64,000 bases of DNA, taken from Rhodobacter sp. (GTDB lineage: Bacteria; Pseudomonadota; Alphaproteobacteria; Rhodobacterales; Rhodobacteraceae). Below the pieces are notes generated by a model. The model was given only the letters and a program-made list of their open reading frames with translations. It did no database searches and was not told where the DNA came from. Below are positions 53,691 through 62,215 of this stretch, in pieces (position 1 is the stretch's first letter; the number at the start of each line of letters is the position of its first letter). The stretch is from contig JAIXRW010000010.1 in assembly GCA_027484985.1 (NCBI GenBank), positions 84,109-148,108 on the forward strand, read 5' to 3'. A program made the translations under genes and the position numbers.

Positions 53691-56600
53691 GCCGCAAACC
53701 TTGCTCTTGCAAGATCCATGATCCGTTGTTCCAGATCATCCAGCTGTTCCATTGGCAATTCTATCTTCATCGTGTCCCGGAGGACATCGAAGAAATAATC
53801 ATCGATTGCGTTGCGCAAGTTGTTCTGGGCTACCTCGTTCGACCAAATGCCAACGATCAGGTGGGACCGTATGATCTTGGTCACATCCAGAGCGATGGAA
53901 GCGCCTTCATCGGGCTCGAGGGCAGTACCCTCCTGACGCGCCAAACGACCTTCCAGCAACCCGAAAAGAGCCTGTGCATCGTCATCGCCCCTGATCGAGT
54001 CAGGGACGTCCCTGCCGCGATCCTTGCGTGCGACCTTGCTGGCCAATTCGGAAACACTATTTAGGTATTCGCGCTCTGACAGGCGGCGCTCTCGGTAAGC
54101 ACGAATGGTTTCCTGAAGCATTTCCGAAAACTGCCGATAGAAAGCTGGATCCTCTTCCATCTTCTCGGTGATCGCTCGACGGGTTGCGCTGGCGATCCGA
54201 TCTGCTTTCGATGCTTCGGAAACACCGGCCTCTTCGACGACGGCCCTCAGCGCGGCCGGATCGTTGATGTTGACCACCTCGATGATCGTCTCGGCAGGCA
54301 TGGCCACGACATGGTCGTCCAGTAGCTTCTGGATCTTTGGTTCAAACTCGCGGACGTCCACGGTCTCTTGGTAGCGCAACTGGACCGAACGCTTGAGCTC
54401 AGAAAACTGCTTCCAGTCACGCTTGAGTTGATCAATCTTGCGTTCGTCAAACACGTCAAGAAGCTTGTCAGATGAAAGTGAAATGTGAAGGCAGCGACTG
54501 AAGGCGCGGAATCGCCCGTAGAAGTCCTGCCTAACCGCTTCGTCGCCGAGAAATTGCTCAAGCGCTTCCATGTCCTTCTTGTTCCGCACAGGCTTGAACA
54601 GGTCCCAAAGCTGGTCATGCAATTGGGATAGCTTACGGATCTCCTCGCGCACGTCATTGACAGCGCCGGCCACATCTGCGGCATCGTAGCCGTCGAAAGC
54701 GCTGTAGGTGGAAAGTGCCTGGTCCAGTTCGCCTAGCAGGCCTTCATAGTCGACAATGAAACCGAACTGCTTTTCGACACTGTCCTCTTCATATAGCCGA
54801 TTCACCCGAGCGATTGCCTGAAGAAGATTGTGCTCCTTGAGTGCCTTGCAGACGTAGAGCACAGTGTTTCGTGGCGCATCAAAGCCGGTTAGCAGCTTAG
54901 ACACAACGATCAGGATTTCAGGATCGCCTGAGCCCTTGAAGGCATCGATGATCTGACGGTTGTACTCCTCCTCGGTCTTGTACTGGGCCATCGTCTTGGA
55001 CCAGAAGGCGCGAACGAGATCCTTGGACTCCTGATCGAATTCCTCGTTCCCCTCGTTGTCATCCGGTGCCGAGATTACGATTGCGCTCGAAACGTGACCG
55101 ATTTCATCGAGTACCTCTTTGAAACGGACAGCAGAGGCTTTGGATGGTGCAACGAGTTGCGCCTTGAATCCGGTGCCTTGCCAGTGTTGGCGATAGTGTT
55201 CCGAGATGTCGAAGGCCTTCGCGCGGATCGCTTGGGCAGTCTTCGATAGCGCGTCCATCCGAGAGAACTTGCGCTTGAGGTCTGCTTTCTGGGCATCTGT
55301 GAGGCCCTCGCTTATCTTCTCGAACCAGCGATCAATCACGTTGCCAGCAATCTGCTGCTCGACCAGTCTGCCCTCGTAAAGCAGCGGCACCACCGCTTCA
55401 TCAGCCACCGCTTCATCGATGGCATAGCGGTGGATGAGCCTGCCAAACGTAGAGAGCGTGTTCTTGTCCTTCTTCAAGAGCGGTGTGCCTGTAAAGCCAA
55501 GGTAGCAGGCGTTGGGCAGCAGGCGTCGCATCTTTCCGGCAAACTGACTGTGGCCACCATACCGTCCCGTCTGGGTGCGATGGCTTTCATCGACAAGCAC
55601 GAAAATACTCGGGTCCGGGTCAGCCTCTTTCGCGTTGCGAAGGGCGGTATCGAACTTGTTGATGATCGTGGTGACAAGGGGGGCTTTGTTGTGGATCAGC
55701 TCGAGCAGGTGCGATCCGCCGGTCGCTCGCACGGGTTCCAAGTCGCAGGATCTGAATGTGTCTTTGATCTGTTTGTCGAGATCATCGCGATCAGTAACGA
55801 TCAGTATGCGCGGGTTGGGGATGGACTTTTCGAGTGCCAAAGCCCTGCCGAGCATGACCATGGTAAGCGATTTCCCCGACCCCTGAGTGTGCCAGATTAC
55901 GCCGCCTTTTCTCGCACCCTTGGCGTCAAACTGCTTCACGGTCTCCACAGCGCGGCGGATACCAAAGAATTGTTGATGCCGGGCTACTTTGCGCACGCCA
56001 CCGTCAAAAACGGTGAAGCGACGGATGATGTCGAGAAGACGTTCGGGACGGCACAGAGCAAAGATGCTGCGATCCTGCTCGGTTACAGACCGGTCACTCT
56101 CCGCGGCCATTGAAGCAAAGTAGGCACGGGCGGGTGCAAAGTCGCCAGAAAACACGGCGTCAAGCTCCGCACTTGTCAGGGGGCGGTTCGCTGAGGCAGA
56201 GATCGCTTCGTCCGTGTCCTCTTCATCGCGCCAGGTGGACCAGAATTTCCGTGGCGTTCCGACCGTGGCATAGCGTGCCTCGACGCGGTTCATCGTCATA
56301 AGCAGCTGGGCGAAATGAAACAGCTGGGGGATGTTGTCTTCACTCTGGTAGCCGATCAGCTGGCTGTCTGCTTTTTTCAGGGTCTCGGTGGGGCGTTTGT
56401 TTTCGATGACCAGGACCGGGATGCCGTTCACGAAGGCAACGATGTCGCAGCGTCGCGTCTGGCTCGATCCGGTTCGCTCGACAGAGAACTCCGCCGTCAC
56501 GTGGAAAGCGTTGTTGCTTGGGTTTTCCCAGTCGATGAACCGAAAGGAATAGCTCTTTGAATCTCCGTCGATCGACTTTGTGATTGTTGTGCCGAGCACC

Positions 56601-56902
56601 AGAGAGTCGAAGATATCCTGGTTGGTGCCGCGCAGTCCCTTCAGGCGATCCGGAGTGGGCTTCAGTCGCCGCATAGCTTCATGTGCGTCTTCAAGGTCGA
56701 ATGCATATTCACGGCCCCGATGGCTGAACCGATTGATACGCATCAGTGTCTCGGCAAGAACATCGTCGAGCACGACGTTGCGCGGCCGCCCGCCACGCAG
56801 GCTTAGGGCATCCGCTTGCGACAAGGGTTTGAACCCAAGGGCAACCAGCATCTGCAAAGCCGGTATCTGGGACTGGACGTTTTCTGCGGCGTTGAAACTC
56901 AT
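53687..56902 (-). CDS. hsdR: Type I restriction endonuclease subunit R
   Basis: This 1071-aa HsdR has an N-terminal PD-(D/E)xK nuclease with Asp153, Glu167-x-Lys169 and the Q-x-x-x-Y motif at 181-185. Two RecA-like motor domains follow (Walker A T-Q-G-S-G-K-S at 339-345, D-E-S-H at 438-441, later A-R-V-N-R-L-Y-E-E motif VI), then a C-terminal helical domain. All key residues are intact. With HsdM and HsdS it would translocate and cut unmodified DNA. The start overlaps the stop of the kinase gene (ATGA). Confidence 0.96.
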   Translation of the reverse strand: MSFNAAENVQSQIPALQMLVALGFKPLSQADALSLRGGRPRNVVLDDVLAETLMRINRFSHRGREYAFDLEDAHEAMRRLKPTPDRLKGLRGTNQDIFDSLVLGTTITKSIDGDSKSYSFRFIDWENPSNNAFHVTAEFSVERTGSSQTRRCDIVAFVNGIPVLVIENKRPTETLKKADSQLIGYQSEDNIPQLFHFAQLLMTMNRVEARYATVGTPRKFWSTWRDEEDTDEAISASANRPLTSAELDAVFSGDFAPARAYFASMAAESDRSVTEQDRSIFALCRPERLLDIIRRFTVFDGGVRKVARHQQFFGIRRAVETVKQFDAKGARKGGVIWHTQGSGKSLTMVMLGRALALEKSIPNPRILIVTDRDDLDKQIKDTFRSCDLEPVRATGGSHLLELIHNKAPLVTTIINKFDTALRNAKEADPDPSIFVLVDESHRTQTGRYGGHSQFAGKMRRLLPNACYLGFTGTPLLKKDKNTLSTFGRLIHRYAIDEAVADEAVVPLLYEGRLVEQQIAGNVIDRWFEKISEGLTDAQKADLKRKFSRMDALSKTAQAIRAKAFDISEHYRQHWQGTGFKAQLVAPSKASAVRFKEVLDEIGHVSSAIVISAPDDNEGNEEFDQESKDLVRAFWSKTMAQYKTEEEYNRQIIDAFKGSGDPEILIVVSKLLTGFDAPRNTVLYVCKALKEHNLLQAIARVNRLYEEDSVEKQFGFIVDYEGLLGELDQALSTYSAFDGYDAADVAGAVNDVREEIRKLSQLHDQLWDLFKPVRNKKDMEALEQFLGDEAVRQDFYGRFRAFSRCLHISLSSDKLLDVFDERKIDQLKRDWKQFSELKRSVQLRYQETVDVREFEPKIQKLLDDHVVAMPAETIIEVVNINDPAALRAVVEEAGVSEASKADRIASATRRAITEKMEEDPAFYRQFSEMLQETIRAYRERRLSEREYLNSVSELASKVARKDRGRDVPDSIRGDDDAQALFGLLEGRLARQEGTALEPDEGASIALDVTKIIRSHLIVGIWSNEVAQNNLRNAIDDYFFDVLRDTMKIELPMEQLDDLEQRIMDLARARFAA

Positions 56903-57975
56903 TTCCCGGTCACCACGAAATTCTTGAAAGCGGAGATTGCGTCGTCAGCCTGCTTCTGGGTCAGGCCCTGCTTGCAGAACTGCGTGACTCGTAGGCTCTT
57001 TCCAGAGGCGACGTTCAACCGGGTGCAAATCACGTCGAACTTGCCGCCGAACGTGGGCGAGACGGCATACGAGTATTCCTGGTTGCGGCATTTGCCGACC
57101 TCATTGCCAGAAGCATCAACTGTCCAATGTCCAGGGAAGTCTAGCTTCTCGAGTGCCCGACGCATTTCGAGCGAACTCGAAAACCGCTGCGCAGGATCCG
57201 GATGAACAGCTTTGAGGATGACGCGCCGGACAGATGCGGGGATGTGACTAGGGAAGTGCTTTTGGGTCAGCAGCTTGCCCGCCGCGATGTCCAACTCGTA
57301 TTGGGTCGAGCCGATGCTTGCCCGGATGGCGCTGAGGATATTCAGACCGATCAGAAGCCGCGCAAGTGTCATGCCGACCTGAAAAATGTCCGAACTCACA
57401 CCGATGTTGCCAGTCGCCAAGACCTCTGGCGCGCGATGAAGCAGGTAAGCATTGGGGGCTGCGACAGGCGCGCCATTCGCCGAAACACCGGTGATGCCAT
57501 AGTCTGACAGCATCGCCTGCTGCTGCGGGCCCAACAAGATGTTCCCCGGCTTGATGTCGTTGTGGAAGAAGTTCCGTGCGTGAAGGTATTCAAGCCCCTG
57601 CAGGATATCTCGTGCGATACGCAGCACACCCGGGAGGGGGAGATAGCCCGCTGGGTTGGCGAGTGCCTCAACCGAACCGTTAGGTTGAAAATCCATCGCT
57701 AGGATCACTGCATGATCGCCGGGTATAGGCACGACATCGGCCTGGTGCACGTACACAAGGTTGTTGTGTTCCAGCCGGTTGCCGATCTGTGCTTCGCGCA
57801 GCCGTTCGTCCACTGACACCCCGGGCTTCAGGATCTTGACGGCAAACTGGCGCTGCAGCGTCAGATCCTGTGCGAGCCAGACCTCGCCAAAACCACCCTG
57901 ACCGACCTTGCTGATCAGTTGATATTTGTAAAGCCGCATTCCGGCCGAAAAGGTGACAGGGACAAGCTGGGTCAT
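56899..57975 (-). CDS. Serine/threonine protein kinase embedded in the hsd operon
   Basis: This 358-aa cytoplasmic Hanks-type kinase has the glycine loop G-Q-G-G-F-G-E-V at 25-32, Lys47 in A-V-K, and Glu61 as the likely helix-C partner. The catalytic loop is H-N-D at 138-140 (Asn replaces the usual Arg), with I-K-P-G-N following, and D-Y-G at 158-160 takes the place of DFG. Catalytic residues are kept, so it should be active. Residues from about 270 on form an unrecognised C-terminal domain with three Cys. There is no transmembrane segment. ATGA overlaps on both sides tie it to hsdR and to the RNase H-like gene. Target unknown. Confidence 0.92.
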   Translation of the reverse strand: MTQLVPVTFSAGMRLYKYQLISKVGQGGFGEVWLAQDLTLQRQFAVKILKPGVSVDERLREAQIGNRLEHNNLVYVHQADVVPIPGDHAVILAMDFQPNGSVEALANPAGYLPLPGVLRIARDILQGLEYLHARNFFHNDIKPGNILLGPQQQAMLSDYGITGVSANGAPVAAPNAYLLHRAPEVLATGNIGVSSDIFQVGMTLARLLIGLNILSAIRASIGSTQYELDIAAGKLLTQKHFPSHIPASVRRVILKAVHPDPAQRFSSSLEMRRALEKLDFPGHWTVDASGNEVGKCRNQEYSYAVSPTFGGKFDVICTRLNVASGKSLRVTQFCKQGLTQKQADDAISAFKNFVVTGK

Positions 57976-58439
57976 CAGTGGCGCGCCCCCCACCATGCCG
58001 CGTTCACGGCGTCTGCCATCTTGGTGTCCCAGTACTTGTCGGTCTTGCCGACCCGATCCTCGGCGTGGCGCTTGGTGTCCGCGCTGGTCGTGCTCATCGA
58101 TCCATAGATCTTGATGTCGACGGGGATGCCCCGATGCGCACAGGCAAGGACGACGGCAGCATCGATGTAGGCCGACCGGCGCTTGGCCTTGGTGTCCTGC
58201 CGCGTGAATTCGTTCTGCTTGATCAATACCTTTTCGATGCCGGGGTGAGCATCGAAGATCGCGAGGATTTCGCCGTACATCCAGGCCAGCCGCTCGGCGT
58301 CGGCCTCTTCCGTGATCGAGGCCGGTACAAGGAGCTTGTTGTCGCTTGCCGCGTTCCCCAACGTGTAGATGCCGTTATCTGCCGAGAGGACAGCATACCG
58401 GGGTGCCTTCGGGTCGCCGCGAAATCCAAGAACCTTCAT
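57975..58439 (-). CDS. RNase H-like protein of unknown function (DUF3010-like?)
   Basis: This 154-aa protein begins M-K-V-L-G-F-R-G-D and has a beta-strand-rich start (Y-A-V-L-S-A-D-N-G), then K-V-L-I-K-Q-N-E-F with a Thr-Lys-Ala-Lys-Arg-Arg-Ser patch, and a mixed C-terminal half. The pattern recalls small RNase H/RuvC-fold proteins such as DUF3010, a comparison from memory and of low certainty. ATG at 58439 overlaps the hsdS stop, and its stop overlaps the kinase start. It is therefore a bona fide member of the restriction operon; its function is not known. Confidence 0.75.
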   Translation of the reverse strand: MKVLGFRGDPKAPRYAVLSADNGIYTLGNAASDNKLLVPASITEEADAERLAWMYGEILAIFDAHPGIEKVLIKQNEFTRQDTKAKRRSAYIDAAVVLACAHRGIPVDIKIYGSMSTTSADTKRHAEDRVGKTDKYWDTKMADAVNAAWWGARH

Positions 58440-59650
58440 CAAATGTCCTTTTCTACTTGGACCGGCCATTCGCCGGTGAGCAATTTCTGCATCAACCCGC
58501 GCTTTTGGCGGGTCAGGGCTTTGATCTCTTCGTCCAGGAGGGAAAGCTCCTGCTTGGCAGCGGACAGCGCGAGTGCGATGCGGCGTTGTTCTTCCAGCGG
58601 CGGGACCGGGACCTTGCAGCCGAAGAAATCCTCGACATTCAGATTCAAGAGGCCATCGTTACGGACGCCCGAGTTGATCAGGCGCGAAAGCTGGTGGTTC
58701 AGGGCCCCCGCCGCGAAAAGGTGCTCGTAGAACCCGTGGTCATGCCCCGGCTTCAACGCGAAGCAGAAATAGACGAATGGGACCAGCGCCGTCGGCCGGT
58801 CGAGGCGGTATATGCAGCCATACAGGGCAGCCAGCGAGTTGCCCTTGTTGTAGGCGAACTCCCCTTCGTGCAGCAGCGTGTAGCGATCAACGCTAGTGCC
58901 GGCCATGTCACGGGCGAACTTGTCGGACTGCATCAGGAAGCCTGACCTGGCTGAGATGGTCATCACCGGATGGTTGCCTCCACCATTCTGACGACGCACC
59001 CGGGTAGCGATTGCCGACAAGGGCTTCACGGGCCATTTGCTGGGAAACACGCCGCCGCGGCCGATCAGACGCTGCGTAATCGCCTCCAGCCCTTTGGTTT
59101 TGGCGGCACGCAGTGCAGCGAGGTTGTCGAGCGCCTCGTCCCAGGTCCGCAAAATCAAGGCGATCTTGCGTTGCTCCGGAAGAGACGGAAGCCCGAATGT
59201 GAAGTCCGCGAGGGCTTCTTGGCTGAGGTTGCTGATACTAGATCCACCACCAAGCCGATACAGATGCGCCAGAAATAGGGGCGACCGGACCAATTTGGAG
59301 AGAAAACTATGATCGACCTTTTTCGACTTTACGCGTGCACGAATAGTGAACCCCGAGAATGTGACTCGGTCGTCCACACCGGCGATCAGGACACACCTGC
59401 CTACTAGCGCCTTATTCCCGTTCGAGCGCACGAACAGCAGGTCGTTATTCCGGAGAAGATCGTCCTCTCCGACCTTATTTGTCACTGTAACCTGCGTGGT
59501 GTCGCTGAAATCGGAAAGGGTCTCATGCCGCTGGAAGTCGCCGACGCCAACGACCTTGATGGTGTGACCGCTTTCACCACGTGTGAAGTTCAAACCATTG
59601 CGAAAATCAGCAACGTCTGAAAGAGCTACCCGTTTCCAACCACTATGCAT
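58439..59650 (-). CDS. hsdS: Type I restriction-modification specificity subunit S
   Basis: This 403-aa HsdS has two target-recognition domains (about 1-160 and 215-370). Each is followed by a helical conserved region (L-P-E-Q-R-K-I-A near 165 and L-E-E-Q-R-R-I-A near 358). It directs HsdM and HsdR to a bipartite DNA site. The ATG at 59650 overlaps the hsdM stop by 8 nt; the longer open frame lies inside hsdM and is rejected. Confidence 0.93.
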   Translation of the reverse strand: MHSGWKRVALSDVADFRNGLNFTRGESGHTIKVVGVGDFQRHETLSDFSDTTQVTVTNKVGEDDLLRNNDLLFVRSNGNKALVGRCVLIAGVDDRVTFSGFTIRARVKSKKVDHSFLSKLVRSPLFLAHLYRLGGGSSISNLSQEALADFTFGLPSLPEQRKIALILRTWDEALDNLAALRAAKTKGLEAITQRLIGRGGVFPSKWPVKPLSAIATRVRRQNGGGNHPVMTISARSGFLMQSDKFARDMAGTSVDRYTLLHEGEFAYNKGNSLAALYGCIYRLDRPTALVPFVYFCFALKPGHDHGFYEHLFAAGALNHQLSRLINSGVRNDGLLNLNVEDFFGCKVPVPPLEEQRRIALALSAAKQELSLLDEEIKALTRQKRGLMQKLLTGEWPVQVEKDI

Positions 59651-61160
59651 GAACGCCCAACTCCTGCAGGAAGCCCGCCATCTTGGTCCGTACTTCGGCA
59701 AGTTCCGCTTCGATCCGTGCAATTTCCTTCTGCACAGCGGCCACGTTGACCTCTTCTTCCGGCTCGAAGGTATCGACGTAGCGGGGAATATTCAGGTTGA
59801 AGCCGTTTTCGGCAATCTCTTCGAGGCTGGCCCGATGCGAGTACTTGGCTACCTCGGCGCGGGTCCTGTAGGTGTCGAGGATCTTCGCGACATGGGCATC
59901 GTCCAGCATGTTCATGGTTTTGGCCGAGACGAAGTCGCGCGATGCGTCAATGAACAGCACATCGCGGCGGTCGGCATTGACGCCGCCCTCTTCGCGAGAA
60001 CGGTCAAAGACAAGGATCGCGACAGGGATGCCGGTCGTGGTGAAAAGGTTGGCGGGCAGCCCCACAACCGCATCAAGCAGGTTTTCCTCGATCAGCTTCT
60101 CACGGATGCGCCCCTCGGCCCCGCTGCGGAACAGAACGCCATGCGGCACGATCACCGCGACACGGCCGGACTGGCGCTTGGCGATCTCGATCATGTGGGT
60201 GATGAAGGCGTAGTCGCCCTTGGACTTGGGCGGAACGCCGCGCCAGTAGCGTTTGAACTGGTCGGTATCGGCATCCTCCGAGCCCCATTTGTCCAAGGAG
60301 AACGGCGGATTTGCCAGAACCACATCGAACTTCATCAGGTGGTCGCCCTCGACCAGCGTCGGGCTATTCAGCGTGTCGCACCACTCGATCCGCGCGGCAT
60401 CCCGGGCGTGCAGGAACATGTTCATCCGGGCGAGCGCCCAAGTCGCGCCGTTCACTTCTTGTCCGAAGAGGGCGAAGTTCTCGGAGCCCACTTCCTGCGA
60501 TGCCTGGATCAGCAGCGAGCCAGAGCCGCAGGCCGGGTCACAGATCGTATCGCCCGGTTTCGGGGCCGCAAGTTTGGCCAGAAGCCGCGAGACGGCAGAC
60601 GGGGTGTAAAACTCGCCCGCCTTCTTGCCCGCGTCCGAGGCGAAGCGCGAGATCAGGTAGATGTAGCATTCGCCGATGATGTCCTCGGTCACGCGGCTGG
60701 GGCGCAGGTCCATCGCGGGTTTGGCGAAGTCTTCAAGCACGTTCTTCAGGCGACGGTTTCGATCCTTCGGACGCCCAAGGTTGGCTTCGGAGTTGAAGTC
60801 GATGTTGCGGAAGACGCCTTCCAACTTGGTGCGGTTCGCGTCTTCGATCCGCTCAAGTGCGACATTGATCAGCTCGCCGATGTTGGCCTCATTCCGCTGG
60901 GCGTAGAGGTCATAAAAGCTGGCGCCCTCGGGGAGGATGAAGCGTTCGCGTTCCAGGCGGCGGCGTATCCGGGCGTCATCGCCGCCGAACTGCTGGCGGT
61001 AGGTTTCGACATGGTCGTTCCAGAGGTCGCTGATGTACTTCAGGAACAGCATCACAAGGATGTAGTCCTTGTACTGCCCGGCATCGACGACCCCACGAAA
61101 TGTGTCGCAAGCGGCCCAAGCCGTCTGGTTGATCTGGCCTTGCGTAATCTGGTCGGTCAT
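59643..61160 (-). CDS. hsdM: Type I DNA methyltransferase subunit M
   Basis: This 505-aa N6-adenine methyltransferase has the N-terminal helical HsdM domain, the AdoMet motif D-P-A-C-G-S-G at 208-214, the catalytic N-P-P-F at 284-287, and a C-terminal coiled segment rich in Glu/Ala. It protects host DNA at the HsdS-defined site. The start overlaps the stop of the half-hsdS gene (ATGA). Confidence 0.96.
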   Translation of the reverse strand: MTDQITQGQINQTAWAACDTFRGVVDAGQYKDYILVMLFLKYISDLWNDHVETYRQQFGGDDARIRRRLERERFILPEGASFYDLYAQRNEANIGELINVALERIEDANRTKLEGVFRNIDFNSEANLGRPKDRNRRLKNVLEDFAKPAMDLRPSRVTEDIIGECYIYLISRFASDAGKKAGEFYTPSAVSRLLAKLAAPKPGDTICDPACGSGSLLIQASQEVGSENFALFGQEVNGATWALARMNMFLHARDAARIEWCDTLNSPTLVEGDHLMKFDVVLANPPFSLDKWGSEDADTDQFKRYWRGVPPKSKGDYAFITHMIEIAKRQSGRVAVIVPHGVLFRSGAEGRIREKLIEENLLDAVVGLPANLFTTTGIPVAILVFDRSREEGGVNADRRDVLFIDASRDFVSAKTMNMLDDAHVAKILDTYRTRAEVAKYSHRASLEEIAENGFNLNIPRYVDTFEPEEEVNVAAVQKEIARIEAELAEVRTKMAGFLQELGVHA

Positions 61161-61750
61161 CGTGCGGTTTCCTTTTGATCGGCATTGTTTGCGGCTGCGC
61201 CAAGAATGAGGCTGACAAGTTGTTCACGGCGGGTGGCGAGTTCGCGCAAGAGGTGCCCCTCACGCCTCACCAGCGAGTTGAGATCTACGATCTGGCGCTG
61301 GGTCTGAAGGTCGGGGACGGCAATCTCCAGCCGCTCAAGGGCGGCCATCGGGATCATTCTGAGGCCGGTCCCCTGCGCCTCTGCCCCAAGACGGCGTTGC
61401 GCATCGGGCTGGTTGATCGCCCAAGCTAGGTATTCGGGCAGGACACGCCTCTGGTCGGGACGCATTATGACAAGTGGAACGATGACTGCAGCTGGCTCTT
61501 CAAGCGCACCACCAACAGCAGTCGCCGTGTTGGGTTCGCCGCGAGAACGAAAGACCACCTCGCCACCCCGGACAAAATAGCGATCCGAAAGATCGCCGAG
61601 GTCATATCGCTGAAAGGCAGGGCCTGGCGCTTCCCCATCCGTGCCCACGTCGCGAAGCTGGATGGCAGGCGTACCACCTTCCGCCACCGGATCGAGCCGT
61701 CCGCGGGCCGTATACCCGGAGTGGATGCTGCAAAGGTCCGCGATCTGCAT
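61157..61750 (-). CDS. HsdS-like half subunit (single target-recognition domain)
   Basis: This 197-aa protein has one TRD (about 1-150, with G-T-P-A-I-Q-L-R-D-V and F-R-S-R-G-E-P) and one helical conserved region with Q-T-Q-R-Q-I. It is half the normal HsdS length. It is the first gene of the operon, upstream of hsdM, while a full hsdS lies downstream. It may form a homodimeric or alternative specificity subunit, or recognise another partner. CAGAGGA precedes the ATG, inside an inverted repeat. Confidence 0.85.
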   Translation of the reverse strand: MQIADLCSIHSGYTARGRLDPVAEGGTPAIQLRDVGTDGEAPGPAFQRYDLGDLSDRYFVRGGEVVFRSRGEPNTATAVGGALEEPAAVIVPLVIMRPDQRRVLPEYLAWAINQPDAQRRLGAEAQGTGLRMIPMAALERLEIAVPDLQTQRQIVDLNSLVRREGHLLRELATRREQLVSLILGAAANNADQKETAR

Positions 61751-61758
61751 GGAAATTC

Positions 61759-61779
61759 CTCTGTATCTGACTTACAGAG
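61759..61779 (-). promoter_or_regulatory. Inverted repeat over the Shine-Dalgarno of the hsd operon
   Basis: CTCTGTA-N7-TACAGAG is perfect, and on the minus strand its second arm contains the AGAG of the AGAGGA ribosome site of the first gene. A matching TACAGAGAAA half-site appears at 61834 inside the upstream HTH gene. It may be a regulator operator or an RNA hairpin that hides the ribosome site. Confidence 0.55.
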
Positions 61780-61816
61780 AAATAGGTGACCAACGGTGCA
61801 GAGTCAATCACCCGCG

Positions 61817-62215
61817 TTACAGTTTTTGTTCTACAGAGAAAAATGCGTGCTGTTCGGCCCAAATGGTGGGGAATACGTCCATCAATCTCGTCAAAGTCAC
61901 CCCCGGATCCTGTCGCCCTTCGAGAATCGCCTCGACGATCTCCGGCGCCAGAAACGTAAGTCGCGACAGGCGTGCGAGGTACGATGGCGCGATTCCCTCT
62001 CGCTCGGCCAGTTCGTTCGCGGTCGTGAACCGCCCCGACTCCAGCATCTGTTTCCATCGAAAGGCCCGCGCGACCGCTTTGACGAGCGTGCCGTCAGTTT
62101 TCTGCCTTGCGAGCTTGCCAGTCGGCAGAAGCATTTCTTTCCGCCCTCCACGCTTAACGATACGGAACGGGATGTGCACGGTCACCGTTTCGGGGGGCAG
62201 CTTGGTTTGGGTCAT
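61817..62215 (-). CDS. Recombinase-associated HTH protein
   Basis: This 132-aa protein is basic in the N-terminal half. The segment T-T-A-N-E-L-A-E-R-E-G-I-A followed by S-Y-L-A-R-L forms a likely helix-turn-helix (about 64-85, ParB/KorB-like), then L-T-F-L-A-P-E-I. It overlaps the recombinase stop (ATGA), so the two are co-expressed. I infer DNA binding, perhaps control of the cassette or of the adjacent operon. Confidence 0.7.
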   Translation of the reverse strand: MTQTKLPPETVTVHIPFRIVKRGGRKEMLLPTGKLARQKTDGTLVKAVARAFRWKQMLESGRFTTANELAEREGIAPSYLARLSRLTFLAPEIVEAILEGRQDPGVTLTRLMDVFPTIWAEQHAFFSVEQKL

